Assembly (NCBI RefSeq): GCF_000026365.1
Contig: NC_012991.1
Location: forward strand, 248,001-312,000
Direction: 5' to 3'
DNA: 64,000 nt
Origin: Zygosaccharomyces rouxii
Lineage: Eukaryota; Ascomycota; Saccharomycetes; Saccharomycetales; Saccharomycetaceae
Shown here: piece by piece, positions 47,001-56,076 of the stretch
Layout of the letters: each line of letters starts with the position of its first letter
Position numbering within the stretch: the stretch's first letter is position 1
Program-made: the position numbers and the translations under genes
The notes under the pieces: generated by a model
What the model was told of the DNA's origin: nothing
Database searches by the model: none
The model's input: the letters and a program-made list of their open reading frames with translations, nothing else

Positions 47001-48415
47001 TGTTCTAATTGTTGTTGTTGTAATTCATGTTCAATGGTTTCTTGAGTGGCGGAACTTGGTGGGAATTTAATAGATTCTAATCTTAACGCTTCTATGGATG
47101 ATCTACCCACAGATCCATTGAAATATAAACGAACACCACCAACGGTGATTGCCACAAAGAACAAATTGTTATTCTCCTGTTGTGAAACGGTTTCTATCTT
47201 AGAAATTTTCAAGTATTTGGTACCCAAAATGGCTGCACCTCTTGCTGTAGTCGTCCCCATGATTCTTTTGATATAAAAGGGTTCGATGGTTAGTGGACCT
47301 TCCAATGAATGGTCTGTGATCAAATATGCCTTAATATTAGATTTAGATGAAAGTGAGTAGACGATACCTCTGGACTGATCAACCGTTAATTGTACTATAG
47401 TCTCTTGAGAATACTTCGGATCCTCTTCGAAAAAAGACTGTACTAATCTACTGCCTGGTAATTTGGATATTATATTACCTGGTAAAAGACTTGACCATGC
47501 AGATTGTGTCAGGCATACTTTATTACATTTACTGTTGAACCAATCGTCTGAACCTGAATATTGTAACTCCCATATGTTAAGACCGTTAGTTCTTCCAGAG
47601 AAGAAAATTTGACCTGTTCTTTCAAAACAGACAATTTCAGCAACATCTAGCCCATGCACTGAAACGCACATCCCTGTATTGAAAACGCCAAGCTCATTGG
47701 TAGATGCATCGTATGAAACAGCCAAAATATAGATATCAAATGGTGTGGAAATCAATAAAAGATGTTGCACATAATCCACAAACATATTAGGTTTTGGTTT
47801 TACTAATGCAACTTTTAAAATAGTGTGTTTGATCTCATCAATGGTCTGGAAATCACTACTATCTCTAATGTTCCACAGTATAAGTTTATTGTCTATGATA
47901 ATCCAACAACGGTTAATTTCAGGGAAAATACCCATATCACTTCTCATTTCCGCCTTGGAAGCTTCTTGTAAAATTTCATCCGGTAAATTAATCACTTGCT
48001 GCCTTTCAAAAGGTGTAAATGCACCTAATCCCCCCACTTCTTTACTGAAATTGTAGTTCACACCGTTGTTGTAGTAGGATCTCTCATCCAATACAGGTGT
48101 ACTCGCATCTTGTCTCTGCAAATGATCGATGTATTGACTTGATAATTCCAATGGATTCGATGTACCCAATCCATTGACCCTCAAATGCTCCTTTGCGTTG
48201 GACAAATCTGACGTTACCGAGGCACTGTCCGAACCGACTAGAGCAGCACTCGTCTTTAGACCTCTAGCAATTATACCATCAGTAGATGAGTTACCATTGA
48301 TGCCAGTGCCAGTACCATTAGTCTCGTTATTCGCGCTGTTCTTAGAAAGCGACTGTGAACCAGCAAACGTGCTGTTGTTGTAGTCAATTCTACTTTTTAA
48401 AGGTGTGGAATACAT
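44045..48415 (-). CDS. NUP170: Inner-ring nucleoporin Nup170/Nup157 (Nup155 family)
   Basis: 1456 residues, between Nup157 (1391) and Nup170 (1502). Disordered N-terminus (1-130), a beta-propeller half (about 150-620) with the family opening PFERQQVINLPDEILQEASKAEM, then a helical stack to the C-terminus. It is a scaffold of the nuclear pore inner ring contacting Nup53/59 and Pom152, also linked to chromatin silencing. One gene for the ohnologs NUP170 (YBL079W) and NUP157 (YER105C). Diverges from MAM1 over 343 bp. Confidence 0.97.
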   Translation of the reverse strand: MYSTPLKSRIDYNNSTFAGSQSLSKNSANNETNGTGTGINGNSSTDGIIARGLKTSAALVGSDSASVTSDLSNAKEHLRVNGLGTSNPLELSSQYIDHLQRQDASTPVLDERSYYNNGVNYNFSKEVGGLGAFTPFERQQVINLPDEILQEASKAEMRSDMGIFPEINRCWIIIDNKLILWNIRDSSDFQTIDEIKHTILKVALVKPKPNMFVDYVQHLLLISTPFDIYILAVSYDASTNELGVFNTGMCVSVHGLDVAEIVCFERTGQIFFSGRTNGLNIWELQYSGSDDWFNSKCNKVCLTQSAWSSLLPGNIISKLPGSRLVQSFFEEDPKYSQETIVQLTVDQSRGIVYSLSSKSNIKAYLITDHSLEGPLTIEPFYIKRIMGTTTARGAAILGTKYLKISKIETVSQQENNNLFFVAITVGGVRLYFNGSVGRSSIEALRLESIKFPPSSATQETIEHELQQQQLEQQKRALPFYSFLNSSESILLKFQKKSSVLLETSNACSIISPGMFFCPVVKNPTSPEKNTTTTAGDNNNKNDNNKESTAVQHKLYVSVPDYGILKNHGKYVENAVLLDTTGSVKQIVPLTPSFNATQKPEGYANEFATQYSMENMKVAVLTNGAIEIYRYRTPDEVFETLIDNPLPFVLNYGVSEACSTALFVTCKLNKSEMLRSAALTFFTVGIPGVVEIKPKYNKYVMSSMPSFLSTTPQKALSLYGQNFATPNTNLKSNQPGNFDLDDVILSARFYGIAFLIARLFRDIWDKQVFKVNPSAKFDSSNHVVKESLEDRNIIVGTSISTLDVEYYLSSITILNEFFNSYGDSITTISTGVISNGTGTNSVDKSEEVANQAENIAINSLIKLVKSIMEALSFLNVLYEESEVEGYEHQYLAFKDIIKFLNLDVQTELTKLKFKDLFAPNTEIKRLIREILSSIINRSITRGASIEYTATALQERCGSFCSSSDILGFRAVEHLRRAKEIGLRDYETLSYHLNNAIKLFERIVDDISIEKLKEAVNIMLELHYFPKTIKFLLNMANSMDRGKLAYQYVADGSLEHDERRKYYEKRSAVYELVFETLVKVDELSATDVPTGAGGFTVSNELNALREESYSTVLHYNDKLFHYQLYDWLVSQSCQDKLLQLDTDFILPYLQEKSKSSLEISNLLWIYYSKRSKFLEAAEVLYTLAGSDFKLKLGERIECLSRANGFCNSVCPPSQKQSMVQLADMIQEIFDVAAVQDDLLTLIATDNRVKSDARGELLAHLDGKILPVSDLFNDFAVPLGYYEICLFIFKVSDFRNEEEIIAKWNELFGSLKQELNPTGKMEDSLNFINFLSNVVIKIGRQVHTSEFVFPVALLFPIISNLFYDALPHDHLKPGSVASIFISAGLTYGKLYYFLKDLIETSDSPKTIFRDEMTWLIKEWYKSDRKLRDIINYESVAQLDDYTLDKDPIEIYMKETGNTI

Positions 48416-48758
48416 CAGCAGCCTTCAATTCGACTACAACAATCCCTGTTAACAAACGTAACGGATCCACTGTTTCCCTACTGTTCTATTTGGCCGTCAA
48501 GAAACATTGAAAGAATTAGCTATTTGGATCTCATCTTGCTGATAATTTTTTTCAACAGGGTTATTTCGTTCGTCTTTCGTGATCCTTGGAAATTGGTGTC
48601 ACAAAATGTCAGAAAATATTCAAAATAATATTAAATATGAGATCGCATTAAGATTATAAAACGTTCAAAACCTCATCCAGCATCTTGATATTGATTGGAG
48701 CATGTTCTTAAAATTCCTGGCTATTTTTCTGTGTATATAGGTGGTATACTTTGAAAAT
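48416..48758. other. Divergent promoter NUP170/MAM1
   Basis: 343 bp, AT-rich. Contains the MSE-type site at 48598 described separately. No gene seen. Confidence 0.5.
48598..48606 (+). promoter_or_regulatory. Middle sporulation element upstream of MAM1
   Basis: GTCACAAAA matches the Ndt80 consensus gNCRCAAAW at every position, about 155 bp upstream of the MAM1 ATG. It fits a meiosis-specific gene; one 9-bp match can also arise by chance. Confidence 0.5.
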
Positions 48759-49616
48759 ATGGGAAGAATATCTAAAGCCAGGTTGAGACCTCTGGGCGTT
48801 AAGAATACAAATACTGTCAATAATGGTAATAATAATATTTCTCCTGAACGGTCAAAATCAGTTAGAAAATTGTCAAACAAAAACTCAGTCTTGCCGTCAC
48901 TCAATATGGTTAATTATCATGTAGAAAACTTCAAGGAAAATGTGGCACCCGATGAATTACTCACGAATGAGGATGAGCTTACTGGAGGTCTAGACGATAT
49001 TCAAGTACAACAACCGTTAACAGGGGGGAATCTAAAGCAGCTGCAAAATGAAATAGCTGAATTGGAAAATGTTTTATTCCCCTGTGAACATTTTCTATGT
49101 GGACTAGAAAATAGATCGCAGTTAAAGTCATTAAGATTATGGTTACTTTTCGAGCTAGAAATGAGCCCTGATAATGGTACTACGAATTTGAGAAATACCT
49201 GTTACCGCGATCATGTTTATGAAGCAGTATGTTCACCATGGAAAGTTCAAAATTGCATACAACAGATACCACAAGATTTTGAACCCTTTCCATTACAACA
49301 ACTGATAATACCTGAAATTGAGTTGGTTAAAGAGCCTGATTTAGAGGATGGGACCGTACAAATTGGTGATCTTGTAGAAAAGAAAAAAATTCCACCTACA
49401 TTCTTATCGAGTCAAAATCGTCAAGGAATCTTTGATTCGGCTTCGGTTGATACAACAGCCATTGTTAGACAGAGGCATACGTCGGAAGTATCAGACGTTG
49501 TAGACGAAGACCACGAAGAAACTTTACGTAGATTTAGAAAACAACCAAGGATTTCCACATTGGAGAGGAAACTGGCACTAATAGGTGGAATGTCACTGCC
49601 AAAGCTCACAAAATAG
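48759..49616 (+). CDS. MAM1: Monopolin subunit Mam1
   Basis: 285 residues from the ATG at 48759 (upstream in-frame sequence starts only at GTG); S. cerevisiae Mam1 is 302. The middle segment CEHFLCGLENRSQLKS with LRLWLLFELEMS matches the Mam1 core that binds Csm1 and casein kinase Hrr25, and the end STLERKLALIGG resembles the Mam1 C-terminus. Mam1 makes sister kinetochores mono-orient in meiosis I. YER106W lies beside NUP157, as here. The protein evolves fast, so core and synteny carry the call. Confidence 0.88.
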   Translation: MGRISKARLRPLGVKNTNTVNNGNNNISPERSKSVRKLSNKNSVLPSLNMVNYHVENFKENVAPDELLTNEDELTGGLDDIQVQQPLTGGNLKQLQNEIAELENVLFPCEHFLCGLENRSQLKSLRLWLLFELEMSPDNGTTNLRNTCYRDHVYEAVCSPWKVQNCIQQIPQDFEPFPLQQLIIPEIELVKEPDLEDGTVQIGDLVEKKKIPPTFLSSQNRQGIFDSASVDTTAIVRQRHTSEVSDVVDEDHEETLRRFRKQPRISTLERKLALIGGMSLPKLTK

Positions 49617-49766
49617 TAGATACTTTATACCTTTTTCATGTTAAATAGGATTCAGTTAAAGCTCATCTAATCTCGTCTTGGAAGTGAAAAAAAAGCCTTA
49701 CTTATAATCAAATGCACTAAAAGAGAGCCCAATAATAAACAGCAAGGCTCCTTTCTAGAAGGGCTA

Positions 49767-51395
49767 ATGCGAGTATTCAGAAGATTCTATCAGGTACAAT
49801 TACCACCAATTTCAAAGTTTAGGCTTTTGCCTCAATATAAGTTAAAATGTGGTCTTGAAATTCATACACAACTCGACACTCGAAATAAACTGTTTTCCAT
49901 GTCAACTAATGACCCATTCCATTCTGCAAATAAGCCAAATTCACACACTTCATTTTTTGATATTGCATTACCAGGAACTCAGCCGATTTTAAATCATGAG
50001 GCTGTTTTATTTGCAACTAAGTTAGCTATAGCGCTGAATTGTCAAATCAATCTAGATTCACAATTTGATAGAAAACATTACTTTTATGGTGATCAACCTC
50101 TCGGTTACCAAATTACTCAACATTTTTCACCATTTGCCTCGAGGGGCCACTTGCCACTTCACAAAGATATTGATGGCATTGATGAAATTAGCAAGAATAT
50201 TCATATCACACAATTACAGATTGAACAAGATACTGGTAAATCGCTATACAGGAAATCTGATCATATTACCTTGATTGATTTAAATAGATCAAATGTTCCG
50301 CTAATTGAGATGGTTACAGAACCAGATTTCCAAGATTTAAAACAAATAAGAGCATTTATTAAAAAATATCAAAATTTGGTGCGACATTTGAAGATATCAA
50401 CGGGTGATTTAGAAACTGGTGCTATGCGTGTTGATGTTAATTTATCCATCAATGACCATGCGAGGGTTGAATTAAAGAATTTACCCAATACTAGTAGTAT
50501 ATTGAATGCGATCAAACACGAATATTTGAGACAAGTACAGATTGTAGAGGATGGAATGGCTGACGAACTACTTTCACAACCAGAGACTAGAGGCTGGACA
50601 GGATCTTCTACCGTAAAGTTGAGGAGTAAAGAAACAACTATTGATTATAGATACATGCCTGATATGGAATTGCCGCGGATAACTTTGGCCGCAGATGTGG
50701 TAGAAACTCTTCAAAAAACAATGCCACCATTGCCTGACAAAATTTTAAATACCTTGATGTCAGAACCTTATAAATTATCTCTTAAGGATGCGAAAATTCT
50801 TTGCCTCAGCAGTAATGGACAAGATGAAATTTATAACCATGAAGAATTACAACAATTTTACCTGGATACCTTTCATTCATATGCTGATAGGGTTAAAGGT
50901 AACATAGAGGCTAATAAATTGTCAAAATTGCCTACTAATTGGATTATTCATGAATTATTGGGTGATTTGAATAAACTGGAATTGCCGCTATCGGAAATTA
51001 CCAAAGTTTTAACTCCCCAAATTTTTGCAGATTTTCTAATGCTCATCCATAATAACGAAATTTCAAGTGCTAGTGGTAAATTATTGTTATTCCACGTTTT
51101 GAAAACCCTCAAAGAGACCAACTGTGATACATCTACCACTATCGATTTCAATTCTTTAATAGATGAATTCGATATCAGAACTATAAATCAAATCGATCAC
51201 GACGAATTGAGGGAAATTTGTAACGAAATCATTGAAACTCTAAACAATGACAAGCTCATTAATGATATTGTTACCGGTAAAAAGAAAAAATCTATCAAAT
51301 TTTTGGTAGGGCAGGGCATGAAGCTATCACAAGGTCGTATTAAAGCTCAGGATTTTGAAAGAACGTTTAAAGAGGTTCTTGATGTTAAGTGGTAA
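49767..51395 (+). CDS. PET112: Mitochondrial glutamyl-tRNA(Gln) amidotransferase subunit B
   Basis: 542 residues (S. cerevisiae Pet112 is 541). N-terminus MRVFRRFYQ is basic and suits mitochondrial import. GatB signatures: KCGLEIHTQLDT, KHYFYGDQPLGYQITQ, TGDLETGAMRVDVNLS and ELKNLPNTSSI, then a C-terminal YqeY-like helical domain. With Her2 (GatA) and Gtf1 (GatF) it converts Glu-tRNA-Gln to Gln-tRNA-Gln in mitochondria. Only 150 bp separate it from MAM1. YBL080C order conserved. Confidence 0.96.
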   Translation: MRVFRRFYQVQLPPISKFRLLPQYKLKCGLEIHTQLDTRNKLFSMSTNDPFHSANKPNSHTSFFDIALPGTQPILNHEAVLFATKLAIALNCQINLDSQFDRKHYFYGDQPLGYQITQHFSPFASRGHLPLHKDIDGIDEISKNIHITQLQIEQDTGKSLYRKSDHITLIDLNRSNVPLIEMVTEPDFQDLKQIRAFIKKYQNLVRHLKISTGDLETGAMRVDVNLSINDHARVELKNLPNTSSILNAIKHEYLRQVQIVEDGMADELLSQPETRGWTGSSTVKLRSKETTIDYRYMPDMELPRITLAADVVETLQKTMPPLPDKILNTLMSEPYKLSLKDAKILCLSSNGQDEIYNHEELQQFYLDTFHSYADRVKGNIEANKLSKLPTNWIIHELLGDLNKLELPLSEITKVLTPQIFADFLMLIHNNEISSASGKLLLFHVLKTLKETNCDTSTTIDFNSLIDEFDIRTINQIDHDELREICNEIIETLNNDKLINDIVTGKKKKSIKFLVGQGMKLSQGRIKAQDFERTFKEVLDVKW

Positions 51396-52105
51396 AAAAA
51401 ATTAATGACAAATATTTTTATTCTTGTAGATATTAGACATAATGACATATACTCCTTATTTCTTTTACACAAATGTTTTAATTCTCTCAAGAACGGTAAT
51501 TTTATTCACATGTACTTCATCGCATGTCAATTATATCAATTATCTTGTTTTTTTTTTGTATTATATTATTACTTGTTAAGTCCATCTAATAAATTAGATT
51601 CTCTCCATTAAACAGAATGAAAACGCCTCTCCCTTCCATTTTTTTTAAGATTTTTTAAATAATTTTTAATTTTTAATAATATAACATCATCTCATTGCTG
51701 TCAACCATATAGCTTTAATGGTTCAAAAATAAATTATTTTCGATTTTTTCTTCTCTCATGCGAATAACAGTAAGAATGATAATCATAATGACAGTAATAG
51801 TAAAGGAAATAAATCCACCATTTCTTAACCAATAATAAAAATAAAAAAAAACAAATCATCTGGATGCCACCAATGTATCAATTTTCCTCTCATTCTTTTT
51901 TTTGCCTAAATGTTTGCCTTTGCATTTCGTTCGCTAATAACCATTGAAAATCTGTATATGTATTATATCAACCACCCAAAAACGAAATAAAATAAAACAA
52001 CTTTTTCGAAGGAAATGCATAGATCCAATCTTTTTAAACTTTTATCTCTTACTCTTACTTTTACTCTTCCTCTTCCCCTATTATTATCTTTTCCTTTGAA
52101 CATTT
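51396..52105. other. AT-rich convergent gap PET112/YBL081W homolog
   Basis: 710 bp of very AT-rich sequence with many T and A tracts between two convergent genes; 3'UTR-like. No gene or structured RNA recognised. Confidence 0.5.
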
Positions 52106-53107
52106 TTAGCTCCAAACGCTCATATCGTTATTCCAAATCCCATAATTACCAGCTCCAGCCGATGAGACATGATTTGATCCCCAGCCAAGAGATAAATCAT
52201 TCATTAGCAACTGATCACTGCCCAAATTGTTCCCAGATAGATCAGCTGTAGTTGGAGTAGAAGCCAAACCTGACGCTCCCATTGATGCAGAAATAGATGA
52301 AGTTGGTAGTGGTTGGTCAAATGCAAGTGGTGCAGAAACACCTGAATTAAAAGTGTTTGTGCCCACTAGATTGTTGACCATATCACTGCTACCTGATGTT
52401 GCTAAATTCGCGGAAGAAGCAACAGGCGTCCCTGCTGTAGTAGCACCAACTGATGAACTCATGTTTGGGTTAATTCCCGAGTTCAAATAACTAGAAAATG
52501 GTGTACTAAACTGATTCGTATAATCAGTGGGTGTTGGTGTTGGTACCACGTAGTCGAATGTTGGATCATACCCACTCAGAGAAGAATCGACTCTTGGTGG
52601 TACAAATGAAGGCGACGATGTGGACGACGATAGTGGTGGTTGAGCTAATGATGCATTACTGTTATTATTAGCCGTATTATAGTACAATGGATAGGTAGCG
52701 GAGTTTGCCTTGTTAAAATTATGCGAATTGACTAATGGGGTAGTTGCACCTGCAGGCGCCGCTGTTGGTGCTGCCGTTGGAGGAACAGCTTTTGTGTGAG
52801 GAAATTTAACTGCAGTTGGACTGTTTAATCTAAATGCCTGTTTATTCATAAACTTCTTTCTATTGTTGTTATTATTGTTACTGTTGTTATTATTATTATT
52901 ATTATTATTACCACCATTGATACCGTTTAATTTCTTACTATTCTTTAACAAGTCGTTATCCATTTCAAAATTATTGTTATTGAAACGCATAGCGCCAAAG
53001 GCATTCGTTACTTGAGGCATAAGTTTCAAACTACGATACTCGAGTAAATACTTGTCCATGTCCTCCAATTGGGACAGGAAGGCAGTGCTTTCAATCTTAC
53101 CTGGCAT
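52106..53107 (-). CDS. Asn/Ser-rich protein of unknown function, YBL081W homolog
   Basis: 333 residues. Only the first 50 are not low-complexity: MPGKIESTAFLSQLEDMDKY with a LEYRSLKLMPQ helix. Then comes a poly-Asn block (about 70-85), and Ser/Thr/Pro/Ala-rich sequence to the end, finishing NYGIWNNDMSVWS. S. cerevisiae YBL081W is an uncharacterised protein of about 368 aa with the same low-complexity character and the same neighbour PET112. I cannot assign a function; the ordered N-terminus and aromatic C-terminus are the parts most likely to be conserved. Confidence 0.8.
   Translation of the reverse strand: MPGKIESTAFLSQLEDMDKYLLEYRSLKLMPQVTNAFGAMRFNNNNFEMDNDLLKNSKKLNGINGGNNNNNNNNNSNNNNNNRKKFMNKQAFRLNSPTAVKFPHTKAVPPTAAPTAAPAGATTPLVNSHNFNKANSATYPLYYNTANNNSNASLAQPPLSSSTSSPSFVPPRVDSSLSGYDPTFDYVVPTPTPTDYTNQFSTPFSSYLNSGINPNMSSSVGATTAGTPVASSANLATSGSSDMVNNLVGTNTFNSGVSAPLAFDQPLPTSSISASMGASGLASTPTTADLSGNNLGSDQLLMNDLSLGWGSNHVSSAGAGNYGIWNNDMSVWS
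52861..52911. repeat. ATT/GTT trinucleotide repeat coding poly-Asn
   Basis: A run of ATT and GTT units (AAT/AAC on the coding strand) in the YBL081W homolog, encoding an Asn tract broken by one Ser. Confidence 0.8.
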
Positions 53108-53727
53108 GACTTGGTTCCCTCCCTTTGCTTCGAATCAACGATCTTCCTCGATGGTTGTTACTGCTAACTAGGCAGCTTTTTTTTTCACCTTCTCACTTTC
53201 TGGTGGTCGAAGAGTTGAAAAATTTTTCAAAAGAATAAAATTGAAGAAAAATGAAAAAAAAAAAAAAACGTCATAATCTTTGAAGCCCTAAGATCTCGAG
53301 CTAAACCCTAAAGAGATCTGCATCACGTGAAGTGCTCTTATGAATAGTAATAGCAGTTCAGCGTTATATGGCCCATTATAACAGATTTTAGCAAGCAGAG
53401 GGACACATTGTGCTGTATGCTACCTCAACTTATTGCTGTATGGGCATATTGTATGTTATTTTTTAGTATTGTTTGTGGAAACAATTCAATTTGACACATT
53501 TATGCAAAGAAGCTTCCATCGATAAGAATACTAAATAATTTTGTAAGATATATTGCAAAATGAAGTACAATCTAGAACTGATTTCATCAAGAAGTTTGTG
53601 TTATCCCTAGAAGTACAGTATTTACATTTACAAGAGAATATGTTGCTTTTTACTTCTCTGTCGCGCGTTAACCGAAAGTTCACTATGCTGATCAAAATAT
53701 AAATTATACAAAGTTCTCTACTTACAG
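53108..53727. other. Intergenic region GLE2-YBL081W homolog
   Basis: 620 bp. Promoter of the YBL081W homolog (A16-type tract near 53256, CACGTG at 53324) and 3' region of GLE2. No gene seen. Confidence 0.5.
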
Positions 53728-54804
53728 TTACCTCCTTTTCTTTTCCTTAATTTCATCATCTGAAGTTGGGTGTAATCTAATCACATTTGGATAATCAGCA
53801 CGATTACCCATATGTCCTTGACTCCAATCGTATGATAATGCATATGCTAAAACTGCACCATTTCTATTAAATGAACAAACTGGGATACTTGCCTGTAATG
53901 ATGGGAAACCTCTTAAACGATGCCTTTGATTTTTATCCCAAAAATGAAATGATCCATCACCACCAGCTGTAGCGAATGTACCATATATTGGATGGAAAGC
54001 AATACTATTAACAGCATACACTAAACTTTGTGCCGGCTGACCTGGTGCTCTGTTAGAATTCGTCTGTCGATGACATTTGAACGAAAATCCTTTTTTACGC
54101 TGTTCTTCATCATCCACATATCTAATTGCACATCTACCTTCGACTGATCCAAGTGCATATCCATCACCTTCGTTATAACATGCAACAACTCTTGTTTGCC
54201 ATTTTAATGGACTCTGTGTAGTTTTGAAAATTGCCATTGGATTGCCCAAATTTATAACAGCAATATGTCTTTCCGCTGTGCCCACCACAAGTAACATCTG
54301 TCGACTATCCAGTGTGTAAACCCTGTCTGGCATTGCTACTGTACCAATTGGTTGTGCTTGTCTAGCATCCCAATATTTTAACGTTTTATCCCATGATCCT
54401 GTGACCAATACATCCGTATTACTACCACCAAACTGTAAATAACTCATGGATTTAACAGGTCCATCGTGTAATCCCAACTGTTTAGTTTGTCCCGTAGCAA
54501 CATCAAACATCGATACAACATTGTCGGCACCACCTGCAACTACTTTGGTTCCATCGTTCGACCACTTGGTACACAAAACAGGCGCTTGATGTTCAAATTG
54601 AGCTCTACCTTGTGGAATACCCCCTTGCACATCCCAAATACGAACTTTATTATCCCACGAACTAACGCTAAACAAAAAATCACTTTGCGGTGAGAATGAA
54701 ATATCTGAAATTGAATCCTCTGCAGGATTAGGTATTACAATATCATTTGCCATGTCTTTATCAGTGGCCATAGTAGTAGATACAGATGTACTATAGAAAG
54801 CCAT
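53728..54804 (-). CDS. GLE2: mRNA export factor Gle2 (Rae1), WD40 protein
   Basis: 358 residues (S. cerevisiae Gle2 365), a seven-bladed WD40 propeller: [57 protein letters not shown]. The block between about 210 and 250 with [15 protein letters not shown] and FKCHR is the Rae1 signature. Binds the GLEBS motif of Nup116 in mRNA export. YER107C lies between MAM1 and FLO8, as here once chromosome II genes are interleaved. Closely followed upstream by the FLO8-like gene. Confidence 0.98.
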   Translation of the reverse strand: MAFYSTSVSTTMATDKDMANDIVIPNPAEDSISDISFSPQSDFLFSVSSWDNKVRIWDVQGGIPQGRAQFEHQAPVLCTKWSNDGTKVVAGGADNVVSMFDVATGQTKQLGLHDGPVKSMSYLQFGGSNTDVLVTGSWDKTLKYWDARQAQPIGTVAMPDRVYTLDSRQMLLVVGTAERHIAVINLGNPMAIFKTTQSPLKWQTRVVACYNEGDGYALGSVEGRCAIRYVDDEEQRKKGFSFKCHRQTNSNRAPGQPAQSLVYAVNSIAFHPIYGTFATAGGDGSFHFWDKNQRHRLRGFPSLQASIPVCSFNRNGAVLAYALSYDWSQGHMGNRADYPNVIRLHPTSDDEIKEKKRR

Positions 54805-54907
54805 TTGCCCTGCCTTATCCTCTATCTATCTTGTTCTTCTTCGTCTTTTTGGTTCATTTGTACATGAGTTTTCTTACTTTTTTTTTTTTTTTTCTTTCTT
54901 TCTTCCT

Positions 54908-55723
54908 TTACATACCATTTAAAAAATTGAACGATCTCTCGCTACTATTATCTAGAAAAGAAGTATCTTCACCATGAGTCGGTGGGAAATCTACAGGCAG
55001 TGGTGCTGTCTCAGGAGATGTGAAAAGTAGAAAATCTGGATCATATTCAAAACTCTGTAGATCAAATGCTGGGAGTTCTTGCGATGGTAAAGAAGCACGA
55101 GTACCAGCATGATGAGGAACTGTATTCACATGAGCAGTCCTATCTGTGCTGACATTACTACGGCGCATAAACAGATTTTGTTCGTATTGACGCTCTTCCC
55201 TAAGAACTCTTTTCTTGTAATGCTTCTGTTTTTCTACTCGCTTCGATGATACCGGAGGTACTTTTCGGAGACTTGGCTGTAGGGGCACACTGCTAACTAC
55301 CAACGACAACCTAGAAGCATCGACTTCTTCGTTCCTGTACTCACCGGCATCTTCAGATGTCTGCTGTAACGAAGCAGCGTTAATTTCCTGTGTCATCAGA
55401 GCATTCTCCTGTGCATTTTTCTCGCTCCATAATTTGTAATATGCCTGCATTGCAGGCAACCCAGTAGTTCCACCACCGCCTCTTTTGGATCTGACGGTAC
55501 ATAGATCCCAAAAGATCTTCCACCACTCATACAAATAACCCTGCGGAGAATCTACCACAACGACGCCTCTCTTGACACTACTATTACTGTTACCATTATC
55601 ACTGTCCTCCCGTAATCCAGCTTCTTCGAAAAAAGTCCCAGCACTACCGTGTAATGCTGATTTCACCAGAAAATCATAGATATAGGCGTTTAATCTCTGC
55701 TTGGAACCTTGGGACTCCTTCAT
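54908..55723 (-). CDS. FLO8: Short LisH-domain protein, probable Flo8 ortholog
   Basis: 271 residues, against 799 for intact S. cerevisiae Flo8. The N-terminus has a LisH motif (about 9-40, RLNAYIYDFLVKSALHGSAG) followed by DSPQGYLYEWWKIFWDL, which resembles Flo8 VDTPQGFLYEWWQIFWDI. The extreme C-terminus, acidic then RSFNFLNG, resembles the Flo8 end. The long Asn/Ser-rich middle is missing. Flo8 activates FLO11 and filamentous-growth genes under PKA. The position GLE2-FLO8-KAP123 matches YER107-YER110. Nothing suggests a frameshift, so the gene may simply be short in this lineage. Confidence 0.78.
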   Translation of the reverse strand: MKESQGSKQRLNAYIYDFLVKSALHGSAGTFFEEAGLREDSDNGNSNSSVKRGVVVVDSPQGYLYEWWKIFWDLCTVRSKRGGGGTTGLPAMQAYYKLWSEKNAQENALMTQEINAASLQQTSEDAGEYRNEEVDASRLSLVVSSVPLQPSLRKVPPVSSKRVEKQKHYKKRVLREERQYEQNLFMRRSNVSTDRTAHVNTVPHHAGTRASLPSQELPAFDLQSFEYDPDFLLFTSPETAPLPVDFPPTHGEDTSFLDNSSERSFNFLNGM

Positions 55724-56076
55724 ATTTTTAAAATGCCGCTATAAAAAGTACGACCCCAGACCCACACATATACACTGACACACACACAGGCACAACGACG
55801 ACGACTCTTTTCTTTCAAATGGACCCGCACCTCTGCTTATATGGCTGATTGAAGAAGGGAAAGTGATTCATTTTATCACCATCCGTCTTATATCCAGTCT
55901 AACATCTGATATACGATGGTCGGTCTGATGTTTTTTTCTTTTCTTCCTTTTTTTCCTTTTTTCGGGCGGTAAAGGGCTCGGCCCAGAAAACTCCGGGCAA
56001 AGCCCCGCAAGACAGGAAACTCCGTTACTCGTTCGCGGACTATGACGAGTCTTTCAGAATCCTATTACGTATACAG
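55724..56076. other. FLO8 promoter / ALG3 3' region
   Basis: 353 bp. A T-rich stretch (55930-55960) meets a GC-rich patch at about 55965-56010 with small inverted repeats such as GGGCtcgGCCC. No gene seen. Confidence 0.45.
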
